DNA of 64,000 nt from Compostibacter hankyongensis. Its GTDB lineage: Bacteria; Bacteroidota; Bacteroidia; Chitinophagales; Chitinophagaceae. The position numbers and the translations under genes were made by a program. A model generated the notes under the pieces. That model searched no databases. It worked only from the letters and a program-made list of their open reading frames with translations, and was not told where the DNA came from. The stretch is from contig NZ_BAABFN010000001.1 of the NCBI RefSeq assembly GCF_039541075.1, positions 1,054,001 to 1,118,000 on the forward strand. Direction: 5' to 3'. Positions within the stretch are counted from its first letter, which is position 1; each line of letters opens with the position of its first letter. This document shows, piece after piece, positions 1 to 7,396 of this stretch.

Positions 1-366
1 AGGACCGGAGAGCGGTATCACCGCCGCTCCTGCAGCATGCGCCGTCTGCACCACCTCCTTTCCGGGGTCGGCTATGCAGGGATAGCCCGCCTCGCTGAGC
101 ACGCCGAGGGAAGTTTTTTCCTTCAGCAGCCGGCGAAGCTGTGAAAGATCGGGCGGATGATGCTCGTTCATCGGGTACAGCTGCAGCTCATCGATGACGA
201 TAGCCGGGCAGAGCTCCTTCAGGAACCGCCGGGCGGACCTTTCGTTTTCCACAAAGAAATGCCGCAGCTGCGCAGCTGTTTGTGCCACGTAGGCCGGCAG
301 CACGTCCAGCGTATGCGGGCTGAGCACACAGGGGATCAGGTATACTTTTGCGTGGGATTGTGGCAT
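1..366 (-). CDS. RsmI-like SAM-dependent methyltransferase (tetrapyrrole methylase fold), 3' end outside window
   Basis: Reading the minus strand from the ATG at 366 gives 122 codons open to the window edge, so the C-terminal part is missing. The N-terminus has a short beta-strand followed by a proline turn (VYLIPCVLSP). Residues about 88-106 carry LSEAGYPCIADPGKEVV and then IPLSGP, which match the SAM-binding 'SDAGTPGISDPG ... PLPGPSA' block of RsmI-type 16S rRNA 2'-O-methyltransferases. Bacteroidota commonly carry an RsmI-like paralogue with a shortened N-terminus, and this resembles that form. The substrate is therefore inferred, not shown. The gene is divergent from the mpg gene, with 111 bp between start codons. 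No in-frame ATG lies further upstream. Confidence 0.8.
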   Translation of the reverse strand, partial: MPQSHAKVYLIPCVLSPHTLDVLPAYVAQTAAQLRHFFVENERSARRFLKELCPAIVIDELQLYPMNEHHPPDLSQLRRLLKEKTSLGVLSEAGYPCIADPGKEVVQTAHAAGAAVIPLSGP

Positions 367-446
367 ATGGATACAGCTGTGGCTGCGTAATTTACATCAA
401 TCGGCCCACATGCTCAAAATGAAGCGGGGTTCTACGGCGTATGAAT

Positions 447-454
447 TAAATTTG
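447..454 (+). promoter_or_regulatory. Bacteroidota -7 promoter element before mpg
   Basis: TAAATTTG matches the TAnnTTTG consensus of the Bacteroidota primary sigma factor. It lies 23 bp upstream of the mpg ATG. No convincing -33 TTTG is visible. Confidence 0.5.
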
Positions 455-477
455 TCTGTCTATACAGGAGGATTACA

Positions 478-1101
478 ATGACACGTTTACCGGAATCTTT
501 TTATACCCGCGGGGATGTCGTAAAGATATCCCGGGAATTGCTGGGCAAGGTGCTGATCAGCAACTTCGACGGTAACTATACGGCGGGGCGTATCGTGGAA
601 ACAGAAGCCTATGCAGGAATCACCGACCGCGCTTCGCATGCCTGGGGCGGAAGACGCACGCAGCGAACCGAGGTGATGTATAACAAAGGCGGACTGGCTT
701 ATGTTTATTTGTGTTACGGCATTCACCATTTGTTTAATGTGGTGGTCAACGAAGCCGATATTCCCCATGCCGTATTGGTCCGCGCCGTAGAGCCGGTAGC
801 GGGTATTGAATACATGCTGGAGCGCCGCGGGAAGGCAAAACCTGCTTATACCCTTACCGCCGGTCCCGGGGCGCTCACCCAGGCGCTGGGCATCCGCACG
901 GAGCATACTGGCTATAACCTGATCACGGATGAGCGGCTATGGATCGGAGACGACGGGCAGCGGGTCAGCCCCCGGCAGATTGTAAAAGCTACCCGCGTAG
1001 GCGTGGATTACGCCCGCGAAGACGCTTACCGCCTTTACCGGTTTTATCTCCGCGACAATCCCTGGGTCAGCAAGGGGAAGGGGCTGGTGGTTCCGGGTTA
1101 G
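478..1101 (+). CDS. mpg: DNA-3-methyladenine glycosylase (AAG/MPG family)
   Basis: This 207-residue protein has the usual length of bacterial AAG/MPG glycosylases, which remove alkylated purines such as 3-methyladenine in base-excision repair. Visible family motifs are RIVETEAYAG (with the catalytic glutamate), RASHAWGG, MYNKGGLAYVYLCYGIHHLFNVV (read here as two adjacent blocks), AVLVRAVEP, GPGALTQALGI and the C-terminal RVGVDYA. The ATG at 478 is preceded by AGGAGG at 466-471, a canonical Shine-Dalgarno site that is uncommon in Bacteroidota. The gene heads a run of alkylation-repair genes, but it is more G+C-rich than the next four, so it may be native with the rest added behind it. The next gene starts 116 bp downstream. 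Confidence 0.93.
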   Translation: MTRLPESFYTRGDVVKISRELLGKVLISNFDGNYTAGRIVETEAYAGITDRASHAWGGRRTQRTEVMYNKGGLAYVYLCYGIHHLFNVVVNEADIPHAVLVRAVEPVAGIEYMLERRGKAKPAYTLTAGPGALTQALGIRTEHTGYNLITDERLWIGDDGQRVSPRQIVKATRVGVDYAREDAYRLYRFYLRDNPWVSKGKGLVVPG

Positions 1102-1186
1102 GGATCTGTAACGCCAACTGACAACTGTGCGAACTGCAACGGACAGAAAAAACTCAGCAAGTTTCGGATTTTATGACAGCGATATA

Positions 1187-1216
1187 GTTCTGACATTTGC
1201 AATATAAATTCAGAAC
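1187..1216 (+). promoter_or_regulatory. Inverted repeat directly before the ada-like start codon
   Basis: GTTCTGA (1187-1193) and TCAGAAC (1210-1216) form a perfect 7-bp inverted repeat around a 16-bp A+T-rich spacer. It ends 1 bp before the ATG at 1218. It could be an operator, perhaps for autoregulation by the AraC-type protein encoded downstream, or a 5'-leader hairpin. The function is inferred. Confidence 0.35.
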
Positions 1217-1217
1217 G

Positions 1218-2069
1218 ATGAAAGCACAACAACAACTCAATTACAACCGGATTGCCGAAGCAATAGAATATATCAAAAACAACTTCAAAAAACAACCCAC
1301 CCTTGATGAAGTTGCTTCAAAAGTGCATTTAAGTCCGTTTCATTTTCAGCGTTTGTTCAGCGAGTGGGCGGGTACGACGCCCAAAAAGTTTCTGCAATAC
1401 ATCAGTATTGAACACGCCAAGAAATTATTGGATGGCCGGCAAGCTACGCTTTTTGATACCGCTTTTGAAACCGGACTTTCAGGCATAGGACGGCTGCACG
1501 ACCTTTTCATCAACATAGAGGGAATGACGCCTGCCGAATACAAAAACGGCGGTAAAAATCTTTCTGTCAATTATAGTTTTGCCGAAAGCCCTTTCGGAAA
1601 TTTGATTGTGTCTTCCACATCCAAAGGTATTTGTTATATGGCTTTTGACGATGACGAAGCCAACGCATTGAACGATTTGAAGAAAAAATTTCCGAACGCA
1701 ACGTTCCAAAGAAAATTGGATTTGATACAGCAAAATGCGTTGTTCATTTTTCAAAATGATTGGAGCAAATTGCCCGAGATAAAGCTGCATTTAAAAGGTA
1801 CGGATTTTCAGCTGAAAGTTTGGGAAACGCTTCTGAAAATCCCGATGGGACGACTTTCTACTTACGGCAACGTTGCAGTACAGATCGGAAGTCCGAACGC
1901 TTCGAGAGCGGTAGGCACAGCGGTTGGCAGCAATCCCGTTGCGTTTCTCATTCCTTGTCATCGTGTTATCCAATCTTCGGGCAACATTGGCGGTTATATG
2001 TGGGGCAGCACCAGAAAGACCGCTATCATCGGCTGGGAAAGCGCAAAAATCGACATTGGGAAAATGTAG
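1218..2069 (+). CDS. AraC-type regulator fused to O6-methylguanine-DNA methyltransferase (Ada lacking its N-terminal zinc domain)
   Basis: The 283-residue product has an AraC/XylS helix-turn-helix at about residues 8-105 (DEVASKVHLSPFHFQRLFSE ... SIEHAKKLL) and an MGMT domain at about 118-270. The MGMT part shows MGRLSTYGNVA, the RAVGTAVGSNP region and the acceptor motif IPCHRVI with Cys247. Such proteins irreversibly transfer methyl groups from O6-methylguanine to the cysteine and can activate repair genes. The N-terminal zinc domain of E. coli Ada is absent, but a stand-alone version lies two genes downstream. The ATG at 1218 is preferred over a TTG at 1197 because the HTH begins soon after it. 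Base composition is much more A+T-rich than the window average, which suggests transfer together with the next three genes. Confidence 0.9.
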   Translation: MKAQQQLNYNRIAEAIEYIKNNFKKQPTLDEVASKVHLSPFHFQRLFSEWAGTTPKKFLQYISIEHAKKLLDGRQATLFDTAFETGLSGIGRLHDLFINIEGMTPAEYKNGGKNLSVNYSFAESPFGNLIVSSTSKGICYMAFDDDEANALNDLKKKFPNATFQRKLDLIQQNALFIFQNDWSKLPEIKLHLKGTDFQLKVWETLLKIPMGRLSTYGNVAVQIGSPNASRAVGTAVGSNPVAFLIPCHRVIQSSGNIGGYMWGSTRKTAIIGWESAKIDIGKM

Positions 2070-2107
2070 GCAGAATTAACAGTGAACGCAGGAATTTCAG
2101 TTATAAA

Positions 2108-2815
2108 ATGATAAAGCAAAAGTTACAAAAAACAGATTGGCAGAGCATAACCGAAATAATGCACACAAACGGTTACGCCATCATCCCCAATCTGTTATCA
2201 GATAAACAATGTGAAATGCTGATAACCGGATACAATAATCCGAACGCATACAGGAAAACGGTAGTAATGGAGCGCTACCGTTTTGGTTTGGGCGAATACA
2301 AGTATTTTAATTATCCTTTGCCCGATATCATTCAGCAAATCAGAACAAACATTTATCCGCACCTTGCGCCGATTGCCAATACGTGGTTTAGGGCGTTGAA
2401 TGTTGATAAGCAATTCCCATTAGAACACGGAGAATTATTGCGGCAATGCCGCCAGAACGGACAGCAAAAAGCAACCGTTCTGATATTGAAATACGGCAAA
2501 GGCGGTTTCAATGCCTTACATCAGGATTTATATGGCGATATATATTTTCCGGTACAGGCGGTTTTATTTCTGAACGAACCCGGCAAAGATTTTACAGGCG
2601 GGGAATTTGTATTGACCCAGCAAATTCCGAGAGCTCAGTCCAAAGCCATAGCTCTCACGCCGAAGAAAGGAGATTTGCTGATTTTTACGACCAATTTCAG
2701 GCCTGAAAAAGGCATAAAAGGTTATTATCGTGTATACATGAAACACGGAGTAAGCGAAGTAAGAACAGGCGAACGCTATACATTAGGCATTATTTTTCAT
2801 GATGCTATCAGTTAG
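2108..2815 (+). CDS. 2OG-Fe(II) oxygenase, repair-associated
   Basis: This 235-residue protein starts at the ATG at 2108; a longer open frame upstream overlaps the preceding gene and has no domain support. It carries the iron ligands of the 2-oxoglutarate dioxygenase fold: H138 and D140 in ALHQDLYGD, and H213 in MKHGVSEV. An arginine in RTGERYTLGI is placed to bind 2-oxoglutarate. The FTGGEFVL turn is typical of prolyl-hydroxylase-like members. Its position between the Ada-type protein and an Ada zinc domain suggests oxidative repair of alkylated DNA, as for AlkB, although it does not look like classical AlkB. It ends 3 bp before the next ATG, so the two are probably co-translated. Composition is A+T-rich like its neighbours. 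Confidence 0.8.
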   Translation: MIKQKLQKTDWQSITEIMHTNGYAIIPNLLSDKQCEMLITGYNNPNAYRKTVVMERYRFGLGEYKYFNYPLPDIIQQIRTNIYPHLAPIANTWFRALNVDKQFPLEHGELLRQCRQNGQQKATVLILKYGKGGFNALHQDLYGDIYFPVQAVLFLNEPGKDFTGGEFVLTQQIPRAQSKAIALTPKKGDLLIFTTNFRPEKGIKGYYRVYMKHGVSEVRTGERYTLGIIFHDAIS

Positions 2816-2818
2816 GAT

Positions 2819-3064
2819 ATGATACGGCACACTGAAATATCCGATAGCGATTTGCGCAATAAAATCAGACAACAGAAAATCCGTTTAGGCGGAAATAGCA
2901 AGCTGAAGATTTATGGTATATTGCGTTGTGCTGCAGGCAAAAGAATGAAAAGGGAAAACAGGGTTTTCTTTACATCGGAACAGGAAGCGCGGCAAAATAA
3001 TTACCGGCCCTGCGGACGTTGTTTGAAGATAGAATATAAAAAATGGAAGAGTGAATTTATTTAA
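2819..3064 (+). CDS. Stand-alone Ada-type zinc-binding domain protein
   Basis: The 81-residue protein resembles only the N-terminal zinc domain of Ada, which repairs methylphosphotriesters. It has the hallmark KRENRVFFTSEQEA followed by RPCGRC. Three cysteines are visible: one in GILRC and two in PCGRC. By eye the first aligns with the second cysteine of the Ada CxxxC pair. The methyl-acceptor position four residues earlier is glycine, so the domain may sense or bind rather than accept methyl groups. The gene starts 3 bp after the oxygenase stop and ends 11 bp before the GNAT gene, consistent with one operon. It probably supplies in trans the domain missing from the upstream AraC-MGMT protein. 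Confidence 0.75.
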   Translation: MIRHTEISDSDLRNKIRQQKIRLGGNSKLKIYGILRCAAGKRMKRENRVFFTSEQEARQNNYRPCGRCLKIEYKKWKSEFI

Positions 3065-3075
3065 TCAAACCGTAG

Positions 3076-3591
3076 ATGAATATAACATATAGATACGGCA
3101 TAAGGCGCGATTGGCGCAAGTTGAAAGAGTTGGCTGTTAATTCCTGGGAGCAATATCGACCAGCGTTAACACCTGAAAACTGGCAAATATTATTTGACAA
3201 CTTAACCGATGACGCGACATACACATGGTTGCTTGACAAATCAAGGAGCTTCATATGCACCACCGGAAAAGATGAAATTATTGGAATGGCCTTCCTTGTT
3301 TCTCATGGCAATCCGACCGACATTTATGACAAAGAGTGGTGTTATATTCGTTTTGTGACAGTTGATCCAAACTTTAGTGGACAAGGGATTGGGCGAAAGC
3401 TCACAACTTTATGCGTTGACAGCGCCAGACAGAACGGTGAAAAAGTAATTGCACTTCATACTTCTGAACTTATGAATGCAGCCCGTCATATTTATGAAAG
3501 TCTGGGCTTTAAAATTGTAAAAGAAATTGACCAACAGCTCGGAAAGCGATATTGGCTTTACATGCTCAATCTTAATGAAGCCGTGGAATAG
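3076..3591 (+). CDS. GNAT family N-acetyltransferase
   Basis: The 171-residue protein has the GNAT fold signature: a beta-strand IRFVTVDPNFSGQGIGRKL, whose GQGIGRK turn is the acetyl-CoA pyrophosphate-binding motif A. Near the C-terminus, ARHIYESLGFKIVKE is the conserved 'A.rlYeklGF' segment. Nothing in the sequence identifies the acceptor substrate. It is the last gene of the A+T-rich alkylation-repair island, starting 11 bp after the zinc-domain gene. A link to repair is therefore suggested by position only. The gene is convergent with the porP-like gene, with 68 bp between them that holds a repeat. Confidence 0.85.
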   Translation: MNITYRYGIRRDWRKLKELAVNSWEQYRPALTPENWQILFDNLTDDATYTWLLDKSRSFICTTGKDEIIGMAFLVSHGNPTDIYDKEWCYIRFVTVDPNFSGQGIGRKLTTLCVDSARQNGEKVIALHTSELMNAARHIYESLGFKIVKEIDQQLGKRYWLYMLNLNEAVE

Positions 3592-3659
3592 AGAAAATGA
3601 CGATTGGAATTTTCCTGGCCTAATGGGAAACTCGAAACCTCAAACCGGAAACGTCGAAC
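3592..3659 (-). repeat. Intergenic repeat unit, type D
   Basis: The gap between two convergent genes consists largely of short related words: GAAACTCGAAACCTCAAACC, then GGAAACGTCGAACTCAG. On the minus strand it reads as GTTTCCGGTTTGAGGTTTC-type units beginning right at the porP-like stop codon (TGA at 3662-3660). The same words recur in the same orientation relative to glnN at 10953-11020. Confidence 0.5.
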
Positions 3660-4685
3660 TCAGAACTTCGGGCAGACCAGCTTTTTGCGGTTGGGGTCGC
3701 GGTGCTGGTGGATATAGATCAGGGATAGCTCCAGTCCGCCTTGGTAATGGGAGGCCGGGCTGAGGTCCGAGATGTTGATGTCGTAGCTCATGCCGGCCTG
3801 GAAGCTGCCGACTTCGAGTCCTATATAAGGACTGATGGCATCGTTCCAGCGATACCAGCCGCCGATGTAAAAGATCGTAGGATTGTCTTCCACCTTGTTG
3901 ACCACCAGGCCCAGCGCCCCACCTGTATTGATCTCCTGTGCACCGCCCTGCTGCATGTATAACGCGCTGGCATATACGCGGACGGCCTCAGACACCACAA
4001 AGCCTCCGCCTCCATGCAACGTATAGCGGGCCTTCAGATAGTCGGCCTGCTTCAGAAAAGCCTCGTCCGGTTCGGTGATATGATAATAGGAAGCCCCGAA
4101 ATACAGGTTGTCTGCTTCCCCGATGGCGGCATTGTAGAGCAGTCCGACATTATAGTCCACATACGAAAGGCTGGTCCGGTTGAAATATTCGCCGCTGGGC
4201 AGGGTGGGGTTAAAGCCCATATTGGTCAGCTGGTTCTCAAAAGAGAGCTTCTGCAGATCGAGCCGTTTCTGTGAAAGAGCGATCTGCAGGCCCAGCGCCA
4301 GGGTTTGACGTCCTTCTTCATCCAGACCTTTGTGGTAAGCCGTGGAAAGACCAAGGTAATTGCTTCGAAGTCCGCCGCCGCCGGTCTGGTCGTACATGGC
4401 CAGCACGCCCACACCCCAGATATCGTTGTAGGCAATGGTGTTTTTCAGAATGTCGAAATCGGCGGAAACCGTTCCGGTTACAAAAGGGGTGGAGAGGGTA
4501 TACCACTGGTTGCGATAGTTGCCGGCCACGCGGAAATCGCCGTTGAACAAGCCCGTAAATCCCGGGTTCAGGGTGAGGGGAGAGGCGAAAAACTGCGTGA
4601 AATGCTGATCCTGTGCCCCTGCGGGACGCACGTTGCAGAGCAGGACGACTGCCGTGAACAGGGGAAGAAGCAATAGGTTACGCAT
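3660..4685 (-). CDS. PorP/SprF family outer-membrane protein (type IX secretion or gliding associated)
   Basis: The 341-residue protein begins with a signal peptide (MRNLLLLPLFTAVVLLCNV, cleavage near AGAQ) followed by QDQHFTQFFASPLTLNPGFTG. This is the standard opening of PorP/SprF proteins: 'Q...QFF.SPL.LNPA.TG'. The remainder alternates short beta-strands ending in aromatic residues, as in a membrane beta-barrel. PorP/SprF proteins partner gliding adhesins or type IX secretion substrates; no such partner is visible nearby. The start was placed at the ATG at 4685 because the signal peptide begins there; an upstream ATG at 4709 adds only eight residues. A perfect inverted repeat lies just upstream of the start, and a type D repeat begins at the stop codon. 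Confidence 0.85.
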   Translation of the reverse strand: MRNLLLLPLFTAVVLLCNVRPAGAQDQHFTQFFASPLTLNPGFTGLFNGDFRVAGNYRNQWYTLSTPFVTGTVSADFDILKNTIAYNDIWGVGVLAMYDQTGGGGLRSNYLGLSTAYHKGLDEEGRQTLALGLQIALSQKRLDLQKLSFENQLTNMGFNPTLPSGEYFNRTSLSYVDYNVGLLYNAAIGEADNLYFGASYYHITEPDEAFLKQADYLKARYTLHGGGGFVVSEAVRVYASALYMQQGGAQEINTGGALGLVVNKVEDNPTIFYIGGWYRWNDAISPYIGLEVGSFQAGMSYDINISDLSPASHYQGGLELSLIYIHQHRDPNRKKLVCPKF

Positions 4686-4697
4686 AAGCCCAGGTCG

Positions 4698-4718
4698 CTG
4701 TAACAGCATCTGTTACAG
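4698..4718. promoter_or_regulatory. Perfect 9-bp inverted repeat upstream of the porP-like gene
   Basis: CTGTAACAG, then CAT, then CTGTTACAG. It lies 12 bp upstream of the porP-like start codon on the minus strand and 27 bp beyond the upp stop. No T-tract follows on the minus strand, so an operator or leader hairpin is more likely than a upp terminator. Confidence 0.4.
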
Positions 4719-4745
4719 ATGAACAGCATCCGGTAAAGTTACGAA

Positions 4746-5399
4746 TCATTGTTGTTTTTTGAGCCCGAAGGCCAGGTCGCCGGCGTCGCCGAGACCCGGA
4801 ACGATATATCCCTTGTCATTCAGCTGTTCATCTATGTCGCCGGCCCACAGGGTAATTTTTGGAAATGCTTCTTGCACCCGGCGGATGCCTTCCGTCGAAG
4901 CCAGCGCACTGACCACATGTATGGCGGCCGGCTGTCCTCCCTCCTTTAACAGGCATTGGAGGGTTTTGACCAGGGAAGCCCCTGTAGCCAGCATGGGATC
5001 GGCAAGGATAAGGACGCGGCCGTCCAGCGGTGGGCACGAAAGGTAATCCAGCTGTATATCGAAGGAACCGTCCGCATGGTGTTTGCGGTAAGCGGAGATA
5101 AAGGCGTTATCGGCACGGTCGAAATAATGCAGCAGTCCCTGGTGCAGCGGCATCCCGGCCCGCAGAATGGTGGCCAGCACCGGCTGCTGCTCCGGCACAG
5201 CGCAGGTAGCCGTGCCCAGAGGGGTCGTCACCGTGGTCTGCCGGTAGGACAAGTGTTTGCTGATCTCGTAAGCAGCGGCTTCACCGATGCGCTCCAGGTT
5301 GCGGCGGAACCGCATACGATCGGTTTGGAGCTGCTTGTCGCGGATCTCACCCACCCATACCCCTGCCAGGGAAGGGGTAGCACTGAGGTTAATGACCAT
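4746..5399 (-). CDS. upp: Uracil phosphoribosyltransferase
   Basis: The 217-residue enzyme converts uracil and PRPP to UMP in pyrimidine salvage. The PRPP-binding loop is VLILADPMLATGASLV at about residues 128-143, and the uracil-binding segment GYIVPGLGDAGDLAFG lies near the C-terminus. The flexible-loop region ILRAGMPLHQGLL is also recognisable. Length and motif order fit the UPRTase family. The gene lies upstream of the porP-like gene on the same strand with 60 bp between them, and is divergent from the DedA gene. The C-terminus is intact and I see nothing unusual in the enzyme. Confidence 0.95.
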   Translation of the reverse strand: MVINLSATPSLAGVWVGEIRDKQLQTDRMRFRRNLERIGEAAAYEISKHLSYRQTTVTTPLGTATCAVPEQQPVLATILRAGMPLHQGLLHYFDRADNAFISAYRKHHADGSFDIQLDYLSCPPLDGRVLILADPMLATGASLVKTLQCLLKEGGQPAAIHVVSALASTEGIRRVQEAFPKITLWAGDIDEQLNDKGYIVPGLGDAGDLAFGLKKQQ

Positions 5400-5506
5400 G
5401 GCTGATTTTTTAACATTTCAAAATACGAATTAATCCGGAACAGGCACAATAGTTGCGCCAAGGCAGAAAAAAGGATCAAAAACCACGGCGGTACTCATAT
5501 ATTCTG

Positions 5507-5514
5507 TATTTTTA
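5507..5514 (+). promoter_or_regulatory. Promoter-like element before the dedA-family gene
   Basis: TATTTTTA resembles the TAnnTTTG -7 element, with A as the last base. Similar TAnnTTTA boxes precede several other genes in this window (23330, 43834 and 49300). The ATG is 26 bp downstream. Confidence 0.35.
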
Positions 5515-5540
5515 GCCGCGCTTGCCCGATACGTTAGCAT

Positions 5541-6197
5541 ATGGATCAACTGTTAGAACTCTTTAAGCACCTGATCAACCCGCAATGGATACTGGAACAT
5601 GGCGGGTTATGGCTGTTGCTGTTTATCATTTTCGCAGAGACGGGCTTGTTTGTCGGGTTTTTTCTTCCGGGCGATTCGCTGCTTTTTGTCACCGGGATGA
5701 CCCTGTCTGCCAGTGGACATATTAACGGTCTGAACGTATGGGAGGTTATTGGCGTGATGGCGCTGGCCGGTATAGCAGGCAATTTTGCCGGTTACTGGTT
5801 TGGCCGGAAATCGGGGCCCTTGCTCTTTAAGCGGAAAGATTCCCTGCTCTTTAAGAAAAAACATCTGGAAGCTGCGCATGCTTTCTATGAGAAATACGGG
5901 GGCGGGGCCATTGTATTTGCCCGCTTTCTGCCTTTTATCCGGACATTTGCTCCCATCGTCGCCGGGGTGGTAAAGATGGAATACAAGAAGTTTATCGTTT
6001 ACAATATTATCGGCTCCGTAGCCTGGGTCTGCTCCATGATCCTGCTGGGATATTACCTGGGTAAGGCGATCCCCGGCCTGGATGAACACCTGGAGCTGAT
6101 CGTGCTGGGCATTATCATTATCACCACCGCCCCGGTGCTGCTGCGGTTCTTTCTGGGGAAAAAGAAAAGCCCGGCCGTTCCTCCCATAAATCCATAA
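5541..6197 (+). CDS. DedA family membrane protein
   Basis: This 218-residue integral membrane protein has the DedA signature. It includes an acidic/aromatic segment (FAETGLFVGFFLPGDSLLF), a G-rich helix ending GNFAGYWFGRKSG, and the conserved KYGGGAIVFARFLPFIRTFAPIVAG block (read as two parts) with its F-x-R-x-x-P motif. Several hydrophobic helices follow, with a lysine-rich C-terminal tail. DedA proteins are thought to act as lipid scramblases or flippases and to support membrane homeostasis and antimicrobial-peptide resistance; the lipid handled here is unknown. The gene stands alone. The facing mdh gene, on the opposite strand, ends 96 bp away behind a terminator. Confidence 0.9.
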   Translation: MDQLLELFKHLINPQWILEHGGLWLLLFIIFAETGLFVGFFLPGDSLLFVTGMTLSASGHINGLNVWEVIGVMALAGIAGNFAGYWFGRKSGPLLFKRKDSLLFKKKHLEAAHAFYEKYGGGAIVFARFLPFIRTFAPIVAGVVKMEYKKFIVYNIIGSVAWVCSMILLGYYLGKAIPGLDEHLELIVLGIIIITTAPVLLRFFLGKKKSPAVPPINP

Positions 6198-6232
6198 TTC
6201 TTTTCGTAGTCCTGCTGCAGAGGCTCCCTCAT

Positions 6233-6266
6233 AAAAAAGCCCTGCCACACGGAAGTGCGGCAGGGC
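6233..6266 (-). terminator. Rho-independent terminator of mdh
   Basis: On the minus strand the hairpin has an 8-bp stem (GCCCTGCC/GGCAGGGC) extended by CAC/GTG pairs around a TTCC loop. It is followed by TTTTTT. It lies 27 bp after the mdh stop. Confidence 0.85.
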
Positions 6267-6293
6267 CTGCAGGTAATCATATCATCAGCGCGT

Positions 6294-7232
6294 TCAGGCC
6301 GGTACCTGGGCATTGTCCAGCACCGACATCACTTCCCGCACATGCTGGGCAGATTCCACGAGCAGGGCCTTTTCGGCTTCGTTGAGCTGCAGCTCGATGA
6401 TCTGCTCGATACCCTTCTCGCCCAATACTACCGGTACGCCCAGGTATATCTTGTCCAGGCCGTATTCGCCGGTGAGCCAGGCGCAGCAGGGGAATATGCG
6501 TTTTTCGTTTTTACAGATGGCTTCCACCATCTGGGCTGCGGCCGCACCGGGAGCATACCAGGCCGAGGTGCCCAGCAGGTTCACGATCTCTCCGCCGCCT
6601 TTTTTGGTTCTTTCGATGATAGCGTTCAACTTGTCTTCCGCTACCAGCTCGGTAACGGGAATGCCGCCGACCGTTGTATAGCGGGGCAGGGGGACCATCG
6701 TATCGCCGTGGCCGCCCATCAGTACCGCCTGGATATCTTTTGGAGAGCACCCGATCTCATCGGCCAGGAAGGCCTTGTAGCGGGCGGTATCCAGGATGCC
6801 GGCCATGCCGAATACGCGGCGGCTGTCCACCTCCGCCGTCAGGTAAGCGCAGTAGGTCATTACGTCCAGCGGGTTGGACACGATCACGATCACCGCGTCG
6901 GGAGAGTGTTTGATCACGTTGGCCGTAACCGATTTTACGATGGCGGCATTGGTGGAGATGAGATCATCCCGGCTCATCCCGGGTTTACGGGGCAATCCCG
7001 AGGTGATCACCACTACATTGCTGCCGGCGGTGGCGGCATAGTCGTTGGTAATCCCCTTCAGCTTTGTGCTGTAATAATTGATGGGAGCCGTTTCCCACAT
7101 ATCGAGGGCTTTGCCTTCGGATACGCCTTCCTTGATATCAAGCAGCACCACTTCCTGGAGGAAGTCTTTATGAGCCAATACATTGGCACAGGTTGCTCCT
7201 ACATTTCCTGCACCTACAACCGTTACTTTCAT
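6294..7232 (-). CDS. mdh: Malate dehydrogenase
   Basis: The 312-residue NAD-dependent malate dehydrogenase belongs to the LDH-like group. The Rossmann motif VGAGNVGATCA opens the protein. LDIKEGVSEGKALD follows, with the acidic residue that selects NAD. Substrate and catalytic sites are visible in SGLPRKPGMSRDDL, VSNPLDVMTY and the catalytic histidine in MGGHGDTMVP. It catalyses malate to oxaloacetate in the TCA cycle. The start at 7232 follows a promoter box at 7284-7277. A clear terminator follows the gene, so it is probably monocistronic. Confidence 0.96.
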   Translation of the reverse strand: MKVTVVGAGNVGATCANVLAHKDFLQEVVLLDIKEGVSEGKALDMWETAPINYYSTKLKGITNDYAATAGSNVVVITSGLPRKPGMSRDDLISTNAAIVKSVTANVIKHSPDAVIVIVSNPLDVMTYCAYLTAEVDSRRVFGMAGILDTARYKAFLADEIGCSPKDIQAVLMGGHGDTMVPLPRYTTVGGIPVTELVAEDKLNAIIERTKKGGGEIVNLLGTSAWYAPGAAAAQMVEAICKNEKRIFPCCAWLTGEYGLDKIYLGVPVVLGEKGIEQIIELQLNEAEKALLVESAQHVREVMSVLDNAQVPA

Positions 7233-7276
7233 TGTAAAATGTATATTTTAAAACGTTAGAGATGAATTCGCCCTTA

Positions 7277-7284
7277 CAAAAGTA
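7277..7284 (-). promoter_or_regulatory. -7 promoter element of mdh
   Basis: On the minus strand TACTTTTG is an exact TAnnTTTG match, 44 bp upstream of the mdh ATG. No exact -33 TTTG is seen at the usual distance. Confidence 0.5.
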
Positions 7285-7396
7285 GTCATTTTGACCAGAA
7301 TCCGGGAAAGGGGAACCGGGTTATTCCGTAGGAGGAGCGGATTTTGGGAAACAAACGGCAATTTTAACAAAGCTTTAGGAAGAAGTTGGAGAGGTC

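Noticed and set aside
1760..2107. N-terminal extension of the oxygenase frame
   Set aside because: It overlaps the AraC-MGMT gene in another frame; the true domain begins after the ATG at 2108.
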